From SFDP01 sp051891855 (GTDB taxonomy: Bacteria > Bacillota > Clostridia > Lachnospirales > Lachnospiraceae): a stretch of DNA of 64,000 nt. The stretch covers positions 1 through 64,000 of the forward strand of contig JBJFFP010000058.1 of NCBI GenBank assembly GCA_051891855.1, read 5' to 3'. The notes under the pieces were generated by a model that saw only the letters and a program-made list of their open reading frames with translations, did no database searches and had not been told where the DNA came from. A program made the position numbers and the translations under genes. Position 1 is the stretch's first letter. Every line of letters begins with the position of its first letter. Of the stretch, positions 8,659 to 16,791 are shown one piece after another.

Positions 8659-8925
8659 ATGATCTCTAAAGAGAAAAAAAGTGCTATTATGAAAGAATAT
8701 GCAAGATTTGAGGGTGATACAGGATCACCTGAGGTTCAGATTGCAGTATTGACGGCAAGAATTGCTGAGCTTACCGAGCATTTGAAAGAGAATAAGAAGG
8801 ATCACCATTCCAGAAGGGGTCTGTTAAAAATGGTTGGTAAGAGACGTGGATTGCTTGACTATTTGAAAAGAACAGATATTGAAGGCTATCGTGCACTGAT
8901 TGAGAAGCTGGGAATCAGAAAATAA
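8659..8925 (+). CDS. rpsO: 30S ribosomal protein S15
   Basis: S15 binds the central domain of 16S rRNA early in 30S assembly. From the ATG at 8659 the protein has 88 residues, the normal length, and carries the family core DTGSPEVQIAVLTARI and HSRRGLLKMVGKRRGLLDYL. The start is fixed by AAGGAGG at 8644-8650; an upstream in-frame ATG at 8623 lacks a ribosome-binding site and would add 12 atypical residues. It is followed by its own terminator and then pnp, the widespread rpsO-pnp order. Confidence 0.97.
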   Translation: MISKEKKSAIMKEYARFEGDTGSPEVQIAVLTARIAELTEHLKENKKDHHSRRGLLKMVGKRRGLLDYLKRTDIEGYRALIEKLGIRK

Positions 8926-8942
8926 TCGGTAAAGAAAATAAT

Positions 8943-8975
8943 GGGACTGTCTTAAAAGGGGCAGTCCCTGTTTTT
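8943..8975 (+). terminator. Intrinsic terminator after rpsO
   Basis: The stem GGGACTG/CAGTCCC (8943-8949 with 8962-8968) is followed by a T-tract interrupted by one G. Some read-through into pnp is possible, since no clear pnp promoter is visible downstream. Confidence 0.8.
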
Positions 8976-9008
8976 ACATTAGGTAACCCTCCGTCAGGAA
9001 GGACCATA

Positions 9009-9059
9009 CCGAGACCACTGATAAGGACATTGAGCCGATGTTTTTATCAGTAGTTTCGG
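9009..9059 (+). promoter_or_regulatory. Long stem-loop in the pnp leader
   Basis: Bases 9009-9030 pair with 9038-9059: 22 positions comprising 18 Watson-Crick pairs, 3 G-U pairs and one C-A mismatch, closed by a 7-base loop. Weaker flanking pairing (GGAAGG before, CCTTTC after) may extend it. No U-tract follows, so it is not a terminator. In E. coli a long pnp leader hairpin is cut by RNase III and mediates PNPase autoregulation; a similar role here is inference. Confidence 0.65.
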
Positions 9060-9101
9060 GCCTTTCTTTCGGATAAAATAAAGAAGAAAAAGGAGAAGAC
9101 C

Positions 9102-11192
9102 ATGTATAAGACATTTACAATGGAACTGGCCGGACGTACCTTAAGCGTTGACATTGGCAGAGTGGGTAAACAGGCCAACGGCTGTGCTTTTATGCACTAT
9201 GGTGATACTACGGTACTTTGTACTGCAACAGCTTCCGAAAAGCCCAGAGACGGAATCGATTTTTTCCCTCTTAGTGTGGAATATGAGGAAAAGCTGTACG
9301 CTGTGGGAAAAATCCCCGGTGGCTTTAATAAGAGAGAAGGGAAGGCAAGTGAGAATGCGGTTCTGACCAGCCGTGTAATAGACCGTCCCATGCGTCCTCT
9401 TTTCCCTAAGGATTATCGAAATGATGTAACCTTAAATAATCTGGTGATGAGTGTAGACCCTGAATGCCGCCCTGAGCTGGTAGCTATGCTGGGCAGTGCT
9501 ATTGCAACCTCTATTTCCGATATTCCCTTTGACGGGCCCTGCGCCACTACGCAGATTGGTATGGTGGATGGAGAATTTATTGTTAATCCTTCTCAGGAGC
9601 AGTGGAAAAGCGGCGATTTGAATTTGACCGTTGCCTCTACCGCCCAAAAGGTAATTATGATTGAAGCAGGTGCCAATGAAGTACCTGAAGCAAAGATGAT
9701 TGAAGCTATTTATATGGCTCATGGAATCAATCAGACCATTATCGATTTTATCAACAAGATAGTGGAAGAGGCAGGTAAGCCCAAACACAGCTACACCAGC
9801 TGTGCCATTCCGGAGGAACTGTTTACGGCCATGAAGGAAATCGTCACCCCGGCAGAAATGGAAGTGGCCGTATTTACTGACGAGAAGCAGGTTAGAGAGG
9901 AGAACATCCGTATTATCCGGGAGAAGCTGGAGCAGGCTTTTGCGGATAAGGAAGAATGGCTTCCTTTAATCGGAGAGGCTCTTTATCAATATCAGAAAAA
10001 AACGGTTCGTAAAATGATCTTAAAGGATCATAAGCGTCCGGATGGTCGTGAAATCACCCAAATCCGCCCTCTTGCAGCGGAAGTGGATCTGATTCCCCGT
10101 GTACACGGCTCTGCCATGTTTACCAGAGGACAGACACAGATTTGTACGGTCACTACTTTAGCTCCACTCTCTGAGATGCAGCGAATCGATGGACTGGATG
10201 TGAACGAAACCAATAAGCGTTATATGCACCATTATAATTTCCCTTCCTACTCTGTAGGAGAGACCAAGCCCTCCAGAGGACCAGGACGTAGGGAAATCGG
10301 ACATGGTGCACTGGCTGAAAAGGCTCTTGTACCGGTACTTCCCAGTGAAGAGGAATTTCCTTATGCCATTCGTACCGTTTCTGAGACCTTTGAATCCAAT
10401 GGTTCTACCTCCCAGGCATCCGTTTGTGCCTCTTCTCTGTCCCTGATGGCGGCAGGTGTACCTATTAAGAAGGCAGTTGCGGGTATTTCCTGCGGTCTGG
10501 TTACCGGAGATACGGACGATGACTATATCGTTCTGACAGATATACAGGGACTGGAAGATTTCTTCGGGGATATGGACTTTAAGGTGGCAGGTACCCATGA
10601 GGGAATTACCGCCATTCAGATGGATATTAAGATTCATGGACTTACCCGTCCCATTGTGGAAGAAGCCATTGCCAGAACCAAAGAGGCAAGAACCTATATT
10701 TTAAATGAGATTATGGCTCCCTGCATCGCAGCTCCCAGACCGGAGGTTGGTCCCTATGCGCCTAAGATTATCTCCATTCAGATTGACCCGGAGAAGATTG
10801 GGGATGTGGTTGGACAGCGTGGAAAGACCATTAATGAAATTATTGCCCGTACAGGAGTAAAAATTGACATTACTGATGACGGTAATGTTTCCGTATGTGG
10901 AACCGATGCAGCCATGATGGATCAGGCTGTGGAAATGATTAAAATTATTACCACAGATTTTGAAGCGGGACAGATTTTCAAGGGAAAGGTTGTCAGTATT
11001 AAAGAATTCGGTGCTTTCATTGAGTTTGCGCCGGGAAAAGAAGGAATGGTTCATATCTCCAAAATCTGTAAGGAGAGAATCAATCATGTAGAGGATGTTC
11101 TGACTTTGGGGGACAAGGTAACGGTTGTTTGTCTTGGAAAGGATAAGATGGGAAGAATCAGCTTTTCCATGAAGGATGTAGCCCAGAGATAG
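9102..11192 (+). CDS. pnp: Polyribonucleotide nucleotidyltransferase (PNPase)
   Basis: PNPase degrades RNA 3' to 5' by phosphorolysis as a trimer and is part of the degradosome. The 696 residues show two RNase PH domains (about 10-140 and 310-450) around an alpha-helical domain. A KH domain (about 555-615, with IGDVVGQRGKTINEI) and an S1 domain (about 620-690, with FKGKVVSIKEFGAFIEF) follow. Family motifs include RPMRPLFPKDYRNDV and SNGSTSQASVC. AAAGGAG lies upstream of the ATG. The long leader hairpin at 9009-9059 suggests post-transcriptional control. Confidence 0.98.
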   Translation: MYKTFTMELAGRTLSVDIGRVGKQANGCAFMHYGDTTVLCTATASEKPRDGIDFFPLSVEYEEKLYAVGKIPGGFNKREGKASENAVLTSRVIDRPMRPLFPKDYRNDVTLNNLVMSVDPECRPELVAMLGSAIATSISDIPFDGPCATTQIGMVDGEFIVNPSQEQWKSGDLNLTVASTAQKVIMIEAGANEVPEAKMIEAIYMAHGINQTIIDFINKIVEEAGKPKHSYTSCAIPEELFTAMKEIVTPAEMEVAVFTDEKQVREENIRIIREKLEQAFADKEEWLPLIGEALYQYQKKTVRKMILKDHKRPDGREITQIRPLAAEVDLIPRVHGSAMFTRGQTQICTVTTLAPLSEMQRIDGLDVNETNKRYMHHYNFPSYSVGETKPSRGPGRREIGHGALAEKALVPVLPSEEEFPYAIRTVSETFESNGSTSQASVCASSLSLMAAGVPIKKAVAGISCGLVTGDTDDDYIVLTDIQGLEDFFGDMDFKVAGTHEGITAIQMDIKIHGLTRPIVEEAIARTKEARTYILNEIMAPCIAAPRPEVGPYAPKIISIQIDPEKIGDVVGQRGKTINEIIARTGVKIDITDDGNVSVCGTDAAMMDQAVEMIKIITTDFEAGQIFKGKVVSIKEFGAFIEFAPGKEGMVHISKICKERINHVEDVLTLGDKVTVVCLGKDKMGRISFSMKDVAQR

Positions 11193-11232
11193 GAGTTAAA
11201 CACAGGTAAATCGAAGACGGAGTAATAAAAAA

Positions 11233-11263
11233 GCCCGGAAGCTTTTGCTTTCGGGCCTTTTTG
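11233..11263 (+). terminator. Bidirectional terminator between pnp and grcA
   Basis: The stem GCCCGGAAGC/GCTTTCGGGC (11233-11242 with 11247-11256) has a TTTT loop and one G-U pair. A T-run follows on the plus strand, and A residues precede it, so it also serves the convergent minus-strand gene at 11291-11533. Confidence 0.85.
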
Positions 11264-11290
11264 TGCATATTCATTGAGAAACTTTACTGC

Positions 11291-11533
11291 TTATACCGCT
11301 TCATGGAAAGTACGGTTGATTACGTCGGTCTGCTGTTCCGGAGTCAGCTTAATAAAGTTAACGGCATATCCGGAAACACGGATGGTCAGCTGGGGATATT
11401 TCTCAGGATGCTTCTGTGCATCTAAAAGAGTGTCACGATTTAAAACATTTACATTTAAATGATGGCCGCCTTTTGCTGCATAACCGTCAAGTAAGGATAT
11501 TAAGTTGTCAACCTGCTGTGAATTTGTGTTCAT
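11291..11533 (-). CDS. grcA: Stand-alone glycyl-radical cofactor protein (GrcA-like)
   Basis: The 80 residues match the extreme C-terminus of pyruvate formate-lyase: GGHHLNVNVLNRDTLLDA, then YPQLTIRVSGYAVNFIKL and NRTFHE. The glycine that would carry the radical is G55 in RVSGYAV. In E. coli, GrcA (YfiD) can replace the damaged C-terminal part of pyruvate formate-lyase; that protein is about 127 residues, whereas this one lacks the N-terminal part. It is not an obvious pseudogene, since it has a GGAGG site 7 bases before its ATG and no preceding in-frame remnant. Repair of pyruvate formate-lyase under oxygen stress is inferred. Confidence 0.85.
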   Translation of the reverse strand: MNTNSQQVDNLISLLDGYAAKGGHHLNVNVLNRDTLLDAQKHPEKYPQLTIRVSGYAVNFIKLTPEQQTDVINRTFHEAV

Positions 11534-11573
11534 AAGGAAACCTCCATAAATTGTATTTTTTCAGATACATAGT

Positions 11574-11586
11574 AGTAACGATTACT
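11574..11586. promoter_or_regulatory. Short palindrome upstream of grcA
   Basis: AGTAA-CGA-TTACT forms a 5-bp inverted repeat about 40 bases upstream of the grcA start. A possible minus-strand -10 box TATAAT lies at 11602-11607, but its only -35 candidate (TTTACA, 11628-11633) has a 20-base spacer. The palindrome would lie just downstream of that start. Operator function is a guess. Confidence 0.25.
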
Positions 11587-11681
11587 GATATCTGGTTTGA
11601 TATTATATTAACATTCTTATTCTTCTCTGTAAAGGAGTAATTCTGACAAAAATTGTATAAAATCATGTGCAGAAAATACCG

Positions 11682-11709
11682 GAATATCTTTTGGACAGGG
11701 TCATATATA
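11682..11709 (+). promoter_or_regulatory. Probable sigma-E promoter of the spoIIIA operon
   Basis: GAATATC (11682-11688) matches the sigma-E -35 consensus KMATATT at six of seven positions, and CATATATA (11702-11709) resembles the -10 consensus CATAYAMT; the spacer is 13 bases. Sigma-E control of spoIIIA in the mother cell is established in B. subtilis. Confidence 0.6.
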
Positions 11710-11746
11710 TAGGAGAGTAGAAGGTGGTATAAAGGGAGGGAAGAGC

Positions 11747-12682
11747 ATGGATCAGGGAAGGGAACTGATTAAAAATTTTCCTTTACAAACAAGAAGCTTT
11801 TGGGAAAATATCCTTAAAAAAAAATCTCTTGAGGAAATCAGAATCAGGGCAGACAAACCGGTCATTCTTCGGGTAGAAGAAGAGGAATGGTTTTTAGATG
11901 CGGAAGGAAAAAGCATAAAGAAGAAAGAACTGGCCTATTACATGGGCTTTAGACAGATACAGGAGCTGGTGGATTACTGGTGTAAGGATTCCCGGTATGC
12001 CTTTCAAAAGGAATTGCGGAATGGCTATCTTACTTTACAGGGGGGGCACCGTGTAGGGATATGTGGAGAAGCCGTTACAGATTTACATGGAGAAATCCAG
12101 ACAATAAAAAATATATCCAGTTTAAATATTAGAATTGCACGGGAATGTAAGGAGGCAGGAGAAGAAATACTTCCTCTCCTTTATGAAAATGGGGTTTTAC
12201 ACAGTACACTGATTGTTTCTCCACCGGGAGCGGGAAAGACTACTTTACTGCGGGATCTGGTACGGCGTATATCCGATGGCTCCGAAAAAAGATCGGGAAG
12301 AGTAGTAGGGCTGGTGGATGAGAGAGGGGAACTGGCTGCCTGCTACCAGGGGATACCCCAGCTGGACATAGGATTAAGAACAGATGTTATTGATTCCAGC
12401 TCTAAGGCGGATGGAATGATTTGTCTGCTGCGTTCCATGAGTCCCCAGGTGATAGCCGTGGATGAGCTGGGAAGTATAAGGGAGATAAAGGCATTACTTC
12501 GGTTAGCCGGCTGCGGCTGTAGCATAATGGCTACGGTACATGGAAGCAGTGTGGAGGAAATCAGAAAAAGAAGGATGTTCAGAAGACTTTGGGAGGAAAG
12601 AGTATTTGGGCGAATACTTGTTTTGGAAAGAAAAGAAGGAAGATATTGCCATAAAATTTATCGGGGAGGCGATTTGGCTTGA
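11747..12682 (+). CDS. spoIIIAA: Stage III sporulation protein AA, secretion-type ATPase
   Basis: SpoIIIAA is the mother-cell ATPase thought to power the SpoIIIA-SpoIIQ channel linking mother cell and forespore; it is related to type II and IV secretion ATPases. The 311 residues show Walker A in SPPGAGKTTLLRDL, the VDERGELAACYQG segment and Walker B-like IAVDELGS. AAGGGAGGGAAGAGC precedes the ATG. It is the first of eight genes in unbroken spoIIIAA-AH order. Confidence 0.96.
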   Translation: MDQGRELIKNFPLQTRSFWENILKKKSLEEIRIRADKPVILRVEEEEWFLDAEGKSIKKKELAYYMGFRQIQELVDYWCKDSRYAFQKELRNGYLTLQGGHRVGICGEAVTDLHGEIQTIKNISSLNIRIARECKEAGEEILPLLYENGVLHSTLIVSPPGAGKTTLLRDLVRRISDGSEKRSGRVVGLVDERGELAACYQGIPQLDIGLRTDVIDSSSKADGMICLLRSMSPQVIAVDELGSIREIKALLRLAGCGCSIMATVHGSSVEEIRKRRMFRRLWEERVFGRILVLERKEGRYCHKIYRGGDLA

Positions 12683-13197
12683 CGGATTTACTGGGAGGAA
12701 TACTGCTGATTGGCGGCAGCTTCGGCTTAGGATGTCTTTATCTGGAAAAAGAGAAAAGGAGAATGGAAGAGCTGAAACGCATGGCTTATTTGTTCAGGCT
12801 GATGAAAAGTGAAATCACCTTTAAAAGACAGCCCTTGCCCTATGCCTGTAAGGCCTCGGGAGAAAAGCTTTCGGGAGAGGTAGGCAGAATCCTGGAAGAA
12901 ATCAGTGAAGAAATGGAAGCAGGGAAAGGAGAAAGCTTTGCCGGACTCTGGAGGGAGAAATGGAGAAGCTATATGAAGGAATCTACACTGTCCAAGGAGG
13001 AACAATCCAGAGTATTGGAGTTTGCTTCTTTTGTCGGTTATGAGGAAATACAGATGCAGGAAAATATGATGGAAGGTCAAATAGAAGAATTTATACTGCT
13101 TGCCGGAAAGGTGAGGGAAGAATTAGAGAAAAAGAAAAGGGTAGTTTTAACCTTGAGTACCTGTTTGGGAATTATTTTTGTTTTAATTCTTCTATAA
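12679..13197 (+). CDS. spoIIIAB: Stage III sporulation protein AB
   Basis: This 172-residue membrane protein of the SpoIIIA complex resembles GspF-type secretion proteins. It has an N-terminal hydrophobic segment (LLGGILLIGGSFGLGCLYL), a charged helical middle with the family pattern RMAYLFRLMKSEITFKRQPLPYA, and a C-terminal transmembrane segment (VLTLSTCLGIIFVLILL). The likely start is the TTG at 12679 with GGGGAGG about 9 bases upstream; it overlaps the spoIIIAA stop by 4 bases. Confidence 0.93.
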   Translation: MTDLLGGILLIGGSFGLGCLYLEKEKRRMEELKRMAYLFRLMKSEITFKRQPLPYACKASGEKLSGEVGRILEEISEEMEAGKGESFAGLWREKWRSYMKESTLSKEEQSRVLEFASFVGYEEIQMQENMMEGQIEEFILLAGKVREELEKKKRVVLTLSTCLGIIFVLILL

Positions 13198-13210
13198 AAA
13201 AGGAGCAGCC

Positions 13211-13405
13211 GTGGAAATAGGATTGATTTTTAAAATAGCAGCAGTAGGAATTTTAGTAACCATTCTGGGACAGGTTTTGAAATACAGTGGAAGGGAAGAA
13301 CATGCTTTTTTGATTTCGCTGGCAGGCTTAATCCTGGTGCTGTCTTGGATACTCCCCAATATTTACAGTCTCTTCCAATCCATACAAAGTCTGTTTCAGT
13401 TATAA
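13211..13405 (+). CDS. spoIIIAC: Stage III sporulation protein AC
   Basis: This 64-residue protein consists almost entirely of two transmembrane helices (FKIAAVGILVTILGQVL and AFLISLAGLILVLSWILP), the normal size and topology of SpoIIIAC. Translation starts at a GTG preceded by AAAGGAGCAGCC. It lies 13 bases after spoIIIAB and is part of the channel membrane assembly. Confidence 0.93.
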   Translation: MEIGLIFKIAAVGILVTILGQVLKYSGREEHAFLISLAGLILVLSWILPNIYSLFQSIQSLFQL

Positions 13406-13428
13406 AAGGAATGGGGCAGGAAGAAAGA

Positions 13429-13815
13429 ATGGACATTATACAAATCACCATAATCGCTATGCTGGGAGTAATATCTACTGTTATTTTAAAAAATTACAAA
13501 CCGGAATTAGCTGTTTTGCTCCTTGTAGCTTTGTCCTTTTTATTAATGGGAAAAGGAATTACCCTTATTGGGGAAATTCAGTTACAGCTGGAACAGATTA
13601 AATTATTTTATTCCGAAAATCAATATTATTATAAAATTCTTTTTAAAATAATCGGAATTACTTATTTATGTGAGTTTGCCTCCGGAATCTGTAAGGATGC
13701 CGGTTATCAATCCATATCTGCACAGGTAGAGCTTTTGGGAAAGATGATGATACTGGTATCCGGGATGCCGATATTGGTCACCATTATTGAAACTCTCTGG
13801 CAGTATAAAATTTAG
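13429..13815 (+). CDS. spoIIIAD: Stage III sporulation protein AD
   Basis: The 128-residue integral membrane protein starts MDIIQITIIAMLGVIS, matching the family N-terminus. The ATG at 13429 is chosen over an in-frame ATG at 13345 because the latter would run through the end of spoIIIAC and give an atypical 28-residue extension. GGCAGGAAG precedes it. Several hydrophobic segments are visible, including ELAVLLLVALSFLLMGKGI and the region near ILVSGMPILVTIIETLW. Confidence 0.93.
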   Translation: MDIIQITIIAMLGVISTVILKNYKPELAVLLLVALSFLLMGKGITLIGEIQLQLEQIKLFYSENQYYYKILFKIIGITYLCEFASGICKDAGYQSISAQVELLGKMMILVSGMPILVTIIETLWQYKI

Positions 13816-14917
13816 CATAATAAGTGTTTGGGCTGAACAGACAGCAGAATGGGTAAAAATGGAATGGAATGAACTATATAAAATGCTGGAGCTGGGGGAT
13901 TTGGAAGGACAGGTACAAGCCCTTTATCCGCAATGGGAAATCTCCTTTTTTGATATGATAAAGCTGGTTATAGAAGGAAGAGGAATAGAGCTTCTTGGAA
14001 AAATTCAGGAGGGGATATGGCAGAATCTGAACAGGGAATGGACAAACTGGAAGTCTGTCATCATTACAATAGCAATAGTTATTTTAATTTCAGCCGTATT
14101 TTCTTCTTTCAAAGGTGCATTTAAAAATCAACAAATTGAAGAAATAGCCTTTTATGTAAATTATTTAATTCTGATTATATTATTTACCAGCCTATTTCAG
14201 CAGACTCTTAAGGAAGCTGAGGATACTCTGATTCAGATTAAAGAATTTATGCAGGTTTTTTTCCCCGCCTATTTTCTGGTTCTGGGAATTGCGGCAGGGA
14301 CAGCCACAGGGGTAGTCTATTATCAGTTGGCCTGCCTGGTCATTTACGGGGTAGAGATTATATTGGAAGCTTTTTTACTCCCGGCAGTCAGTGGATATGT
14401 GCTGTTTTCCATTATGAATGGAATCTGGGAAGAAAGTCGCCTGCTGCTGCTGCTGGAGCTTTGGAGAAAGGGAATTAAAGCAGGGCTGAGACTGCTTCTG
14501 GGTATACTCACGGGGGCAGGCCTGATACAATCAATGATTACTCCTGTTATTGAAAGGATTAAAACGGAAGCAGTCTATAAGACAGTAGAAGCTCTTCCGG
14601 GGGTAGGTGAGCTGACTGAGGGGGTCATGCGTCTATGGCTGGGAAGTGCTGTTCTGATCAAAAACAGTGTAGGGATTATTTTCAGTATTCTGCTTTTGGG
14701 AATCACCCTGTTTCCTTTATTAAAAATAGCGGCGGCAGGGTGTATCTTAAAGGGAATGGCCGCAGTGCTGGGAATAGCAGGAGACAAGAGGATGATCCAG
14801 CTTACCAATAATATGGGAGACGGTATTTTACTGCTTCTAAAAACAGTAGCATACGGCATTTTATTTTTTCTTGTTTTGATTGCCATTACTGCGTATACCA
14901 CAAACGGAGGATTCTAG
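13787..14917 (+). CDS. spoIIIAE: Stage III sporulation protein AE
   Basis: SpoIIIAE is the large polytopic subunit of the SpoIIIA channel. From about residue 85 the sequence has six or seven hydrophobic segments and the family pattern ending in LLKTVAYGILFFLVLIAITAYT. The start is uncertain: the first available codon is a TTG at 13787 that overlaps spoIIIAD by 29 bases, neither it nor the next ATG (13859) has a clear ribosome-binding site, and the usual signal peptide is not evident. Initiation may depend on coupling to spoIIIAD. The length of up to 376 residues is slightly below the B. subtilis protein. Confidence 0.9.
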   Translation: MKLSGSIKFSIISVWAEQTAEWVKMEWNELYKMLELGDLEGQVQALYPQWEISFFDMIKLVIEGRGIELLGKIQEGIWQNLNREWTNWKSVIITIAIVILISAVFSSFKGAFKNQQIEEIAFYVNYLILIILFTSLFQQTLKEAEDTLIQIKEFMQVFFPAYFLVLGIAAGTATGVVYYQLACLVIYGVEIILEAFLLPAVSGYVLFSIMNGIWEESRLLLLLELWRKGIKAGLRLLLGILTGAGLIQSMITPVIERIKTEAVYKTVEALPGVGELTEGVMRLWLGSAVLIKNSVGIIFSILLLGITLFPLLKIAAAGCILKGMAAVLGIAGDKRMIQLTNNMGDGILLLLKTVAYGILFFLVLIAITAYTTNGGF

Positions 14918-14918
14918 C

Positions 14919-15320
14919 ATGGCAGCTATGTTTATTCAGCTGGTGAAAAAAATGGTTATTTTTCTGGTGGTGGGACAGACTATTCTTCACTTTGGCATAG
15001 GCAGACAGTATGAGCGGTATGTTAAGCTGCTTATTTCCCTAATGGTTGCTGCCCAGCTGGTAGCAGCAGCCTCCGGGCTTTTTGCGGCTTTTGCAGAAGG
15101 CTTTACCGGTTTGGCGAAGGGTATGGGCTATTCTCCTGTGGAAAGCAGCTGGGAAAAGGAAATGGAAGCCTTTGAGAAAGCAATGGAAGGAAAACAGAGT
15201 GAGCTGAATGCCAGACTGGAGGAAAGAACCGGGGAAATTCTTCAGGAAGCCGATTATCGGAAGGAAGAGGAGCAACAGGAAAGGAATCAAATCAGAGTAG
15301 AGGAAATCAGGATTCAATGA
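14919..15320 (+). CDS. spoIIIAF: Stage III sporulation protein AF
   Basis: This 133-residue protein has two N-terminal transmembrane helices (FIQLVKKMVIFLVVGQTILHF and VKLLISLMVAAQLVAAASGLF) and a charged C-terminal domain, as in SpoIIIAF. The ATG at 14919 follows AAACGGAGG directly after the spoIIIAE stop; an in-frame ATG upstream at 14880 lies inside spoIIIAE. Its end overlaps spoIIIAG by 4 bases. Confidence 0.93.
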   Translation: MAAMFIQLVKKMVIFLVVGQTILHFGIGRQYERYVKLLISLMVAAQLVAAASGLFAAFAEGFTGLAKGMGYSPVESSWEKEMEAFEKAMEGKQSELNARLEERTGEILQEADYRKEEEQQERNQIRVEEIRIQ

Positions 15321-15949
15321 AAGAAGAGAAAAACCGGATTACTGCAGTTAAAAAAATCTTGCTGAAAAAGGACAGTCTCCTGATCTGTATATTGACGGGG
15401 GTTCTTTTACTGGTTATGGTCTGGCCTGTCCAGCACAATCAGGAAAGCAGCATAAATAACGCACAATCAGGAAAGGATAAGAGCTCCGGGGTTAATCCCA
15501 AACCCGAATACATGGGCGATGGGAAGCGGTCATATGATGGATGGAGGGAGGATGAACAGGCAGCTGCTTTGGAGAAGCGTCTGGAAGCTATTCTTTCTGA
15601 AATGGAAGGAGTGGGAAGGGTGAAGGTTATGCTTACTCTGGCCTCATCAGGAGAAAAGATTATAGAGAAGGACAGTCCTACTGCAAGAAGCAGTATTCAG
15701 GAATCGGATTCGACAGGAGGAAGCAGGAGTACACAGGAAGTGGATTCAGAAGAGACAACGGTTTACATAAGAAAAGAAACGGGAGAGCAGGTACCTTATG
15801 TGGTAAAGGAGGTCAGTCCCCTGGTAGAGGGGGTAAGTGTTGTGGCTGAGGGAGGCGGTAATGCAGTAGTACAAAAAAATATAACCGAGGTAATTCAGGC
15901 ATTATTTGGAATAGAAGTACATAAAATTAAAGTAGTTAAGATGAAATAA
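15317..15949 (+). CDS. spoIIIAG: Stage III sporulation protein AG
   Basis: SpoIIIAG forms a large ring in the space between the mother-cell and forespore membranes. This 210-residue homologue has one transmembrane helix (SLLICILTGVLLLVMVWPV, about 20-38) and a soluble domain with the ring-building motif LEAILSEMEGVGRVKVMLTLAS. A Ser/Thr-rich insert (near 115-145) precedes YVVKEVSPLVEGVSVVAEGG. The ATG overlaps the spoIIIAF stop. Confidence 0.95.
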   Translation: MKEEKNRITAVKKILLKKDSLLICILTGVLLLVMVWPVQHNQESSINNAQSGKDKSSGVNPKPEYMGDGKRSYDGWREDEQAAALEKRLEAILSEMEGVGRVKVMLTLASSGEKIIEKDSPTARSSIQESDSTGGSRSTQEVDSEETTVYIRKETGEQVPYVVKEVSPLVEGVSVVAEGGGNAVVQKNITEVIQALFGIEVHKIKVVKMK

Positions 15950-15970
15950 TACAGAATGGGAGAGAATGTC

Positions 15971-16726
15971 TTGAAAAGAAATCAAATTATGATTACCGCG
16001 TTGGCTATTATGATTGCTGTGGCAGGATACCTGAATTTTGCAGGAAGTCAGCTGAACTCGGAAACTCTGGTGGTGAATGACCAGATGCTTACAGAGGATG
16101 AACGAACAGCACTTTTGGATTTATCGGAAGAAGATATCGCTTCTGACATTGAAAGCCTGGATGCAGAAGCACAGCTTACGGAGAATTATCTGGATGAAGA
16201 TATGCAGGTATCCCAGGTGGAGGTAGATCTTACGGCCAATGGAGAGGAAGCTATGGATGAGGTAGTGGACGGAGAACAGCTGGCTGCAGCAGAAGGAGGA
16301 AATACAGAGACCGGGGCGGCAGATACCATTGAAGGAACACCTGGGGAAGCAGTATTTACCAGCAGTCAGGCTGTGTCTACCCTGTCTGCGGCAAAGCTGC
16401 TGAAGGAGCAGACCCGTGCTAAAAATAAGGCAGCGCTGACAGAAATTGTGAATAATGAAGCCTTGGATGCCTCTCAAAAGCAGGAAGCAGTGGACGGGAT
16501 GGTGGCAATGACGGATTTAAGTGAACGGGAGATGGAGGCTGAGATTCTACTTTCAGCCAAGGGCTTTACGGAATCCGTAGTCAGTATCAGTAATGAGGGG
16601 GTAGATGTGGTAGTCTATGCAGATACTCTGACAGATGCCCAGCTTGCCCAGATTATGGATATTGTTTCCCGAAAAACAGAGGTTTCAGCGGAGAAGATTA
16701 TTATCAGTAGAGTTACAGGAAAGTGA
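15971..16726 (+). CDS. spoIIIAH: Stage III sporulation protein AH
   Basis: SpoIIIAH joins SpoIIQ across the intermembrane space and forms the outer ring of the channel. An N-terminal helix (MITALAIMIAVAGYLNFAG) is followed by an acidic linker and a YscJ/FliF-like domain ending AEKIIISRVTGK. The TTG at 15971 is preferred because GGGAGAG (15958-15964) sits 6 bases upstream, giving 251 residues; the in-frame ATG at 15956 has no such site but would add only five residues. It closes the spoIIIA operon. Confidence 0.93.
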   Translation: MKRNQIMITALAIMIAVAGYLNFAGSQLNSETLVVNDQMLTEDERTALLDLSEEDIASDIESLDAEAQLTENYLDEDMQVSQVEVDLTANGEEAMDEVVDGEQLAAAEGGNTETGAADTIEGTPGEAVFTSSQAVSTLSAAKLLKEQTRAKNKAALTEIVNNEALDASQKQEAVDGMVAMTDLSEREMEAEILLSAKGFTESVVSISNEGVDVVVYADTLTDAQLAQIMDIVSRKTEVSAEKIIISRVTGK

Positions 16727-16745
16727 TGCTATTTTGGTTAAAGTG

Positions 16746-16754
16746 TGCTATACT
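16746..16754 (+). promoter_or_regulatory. Extended -10 promoter upstream of prfC
   Basis: TGCTATACT is an extended -10 element about 38 bases before the prfC start. No good -35 box is seen at the expected distance. The element is identical to the one in the rimP promoter. Confidence 0.5.
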
Positions 16755-16791
16755 GGTCTGAACTATGTATAAACTACTTATTGGAGGAAAC

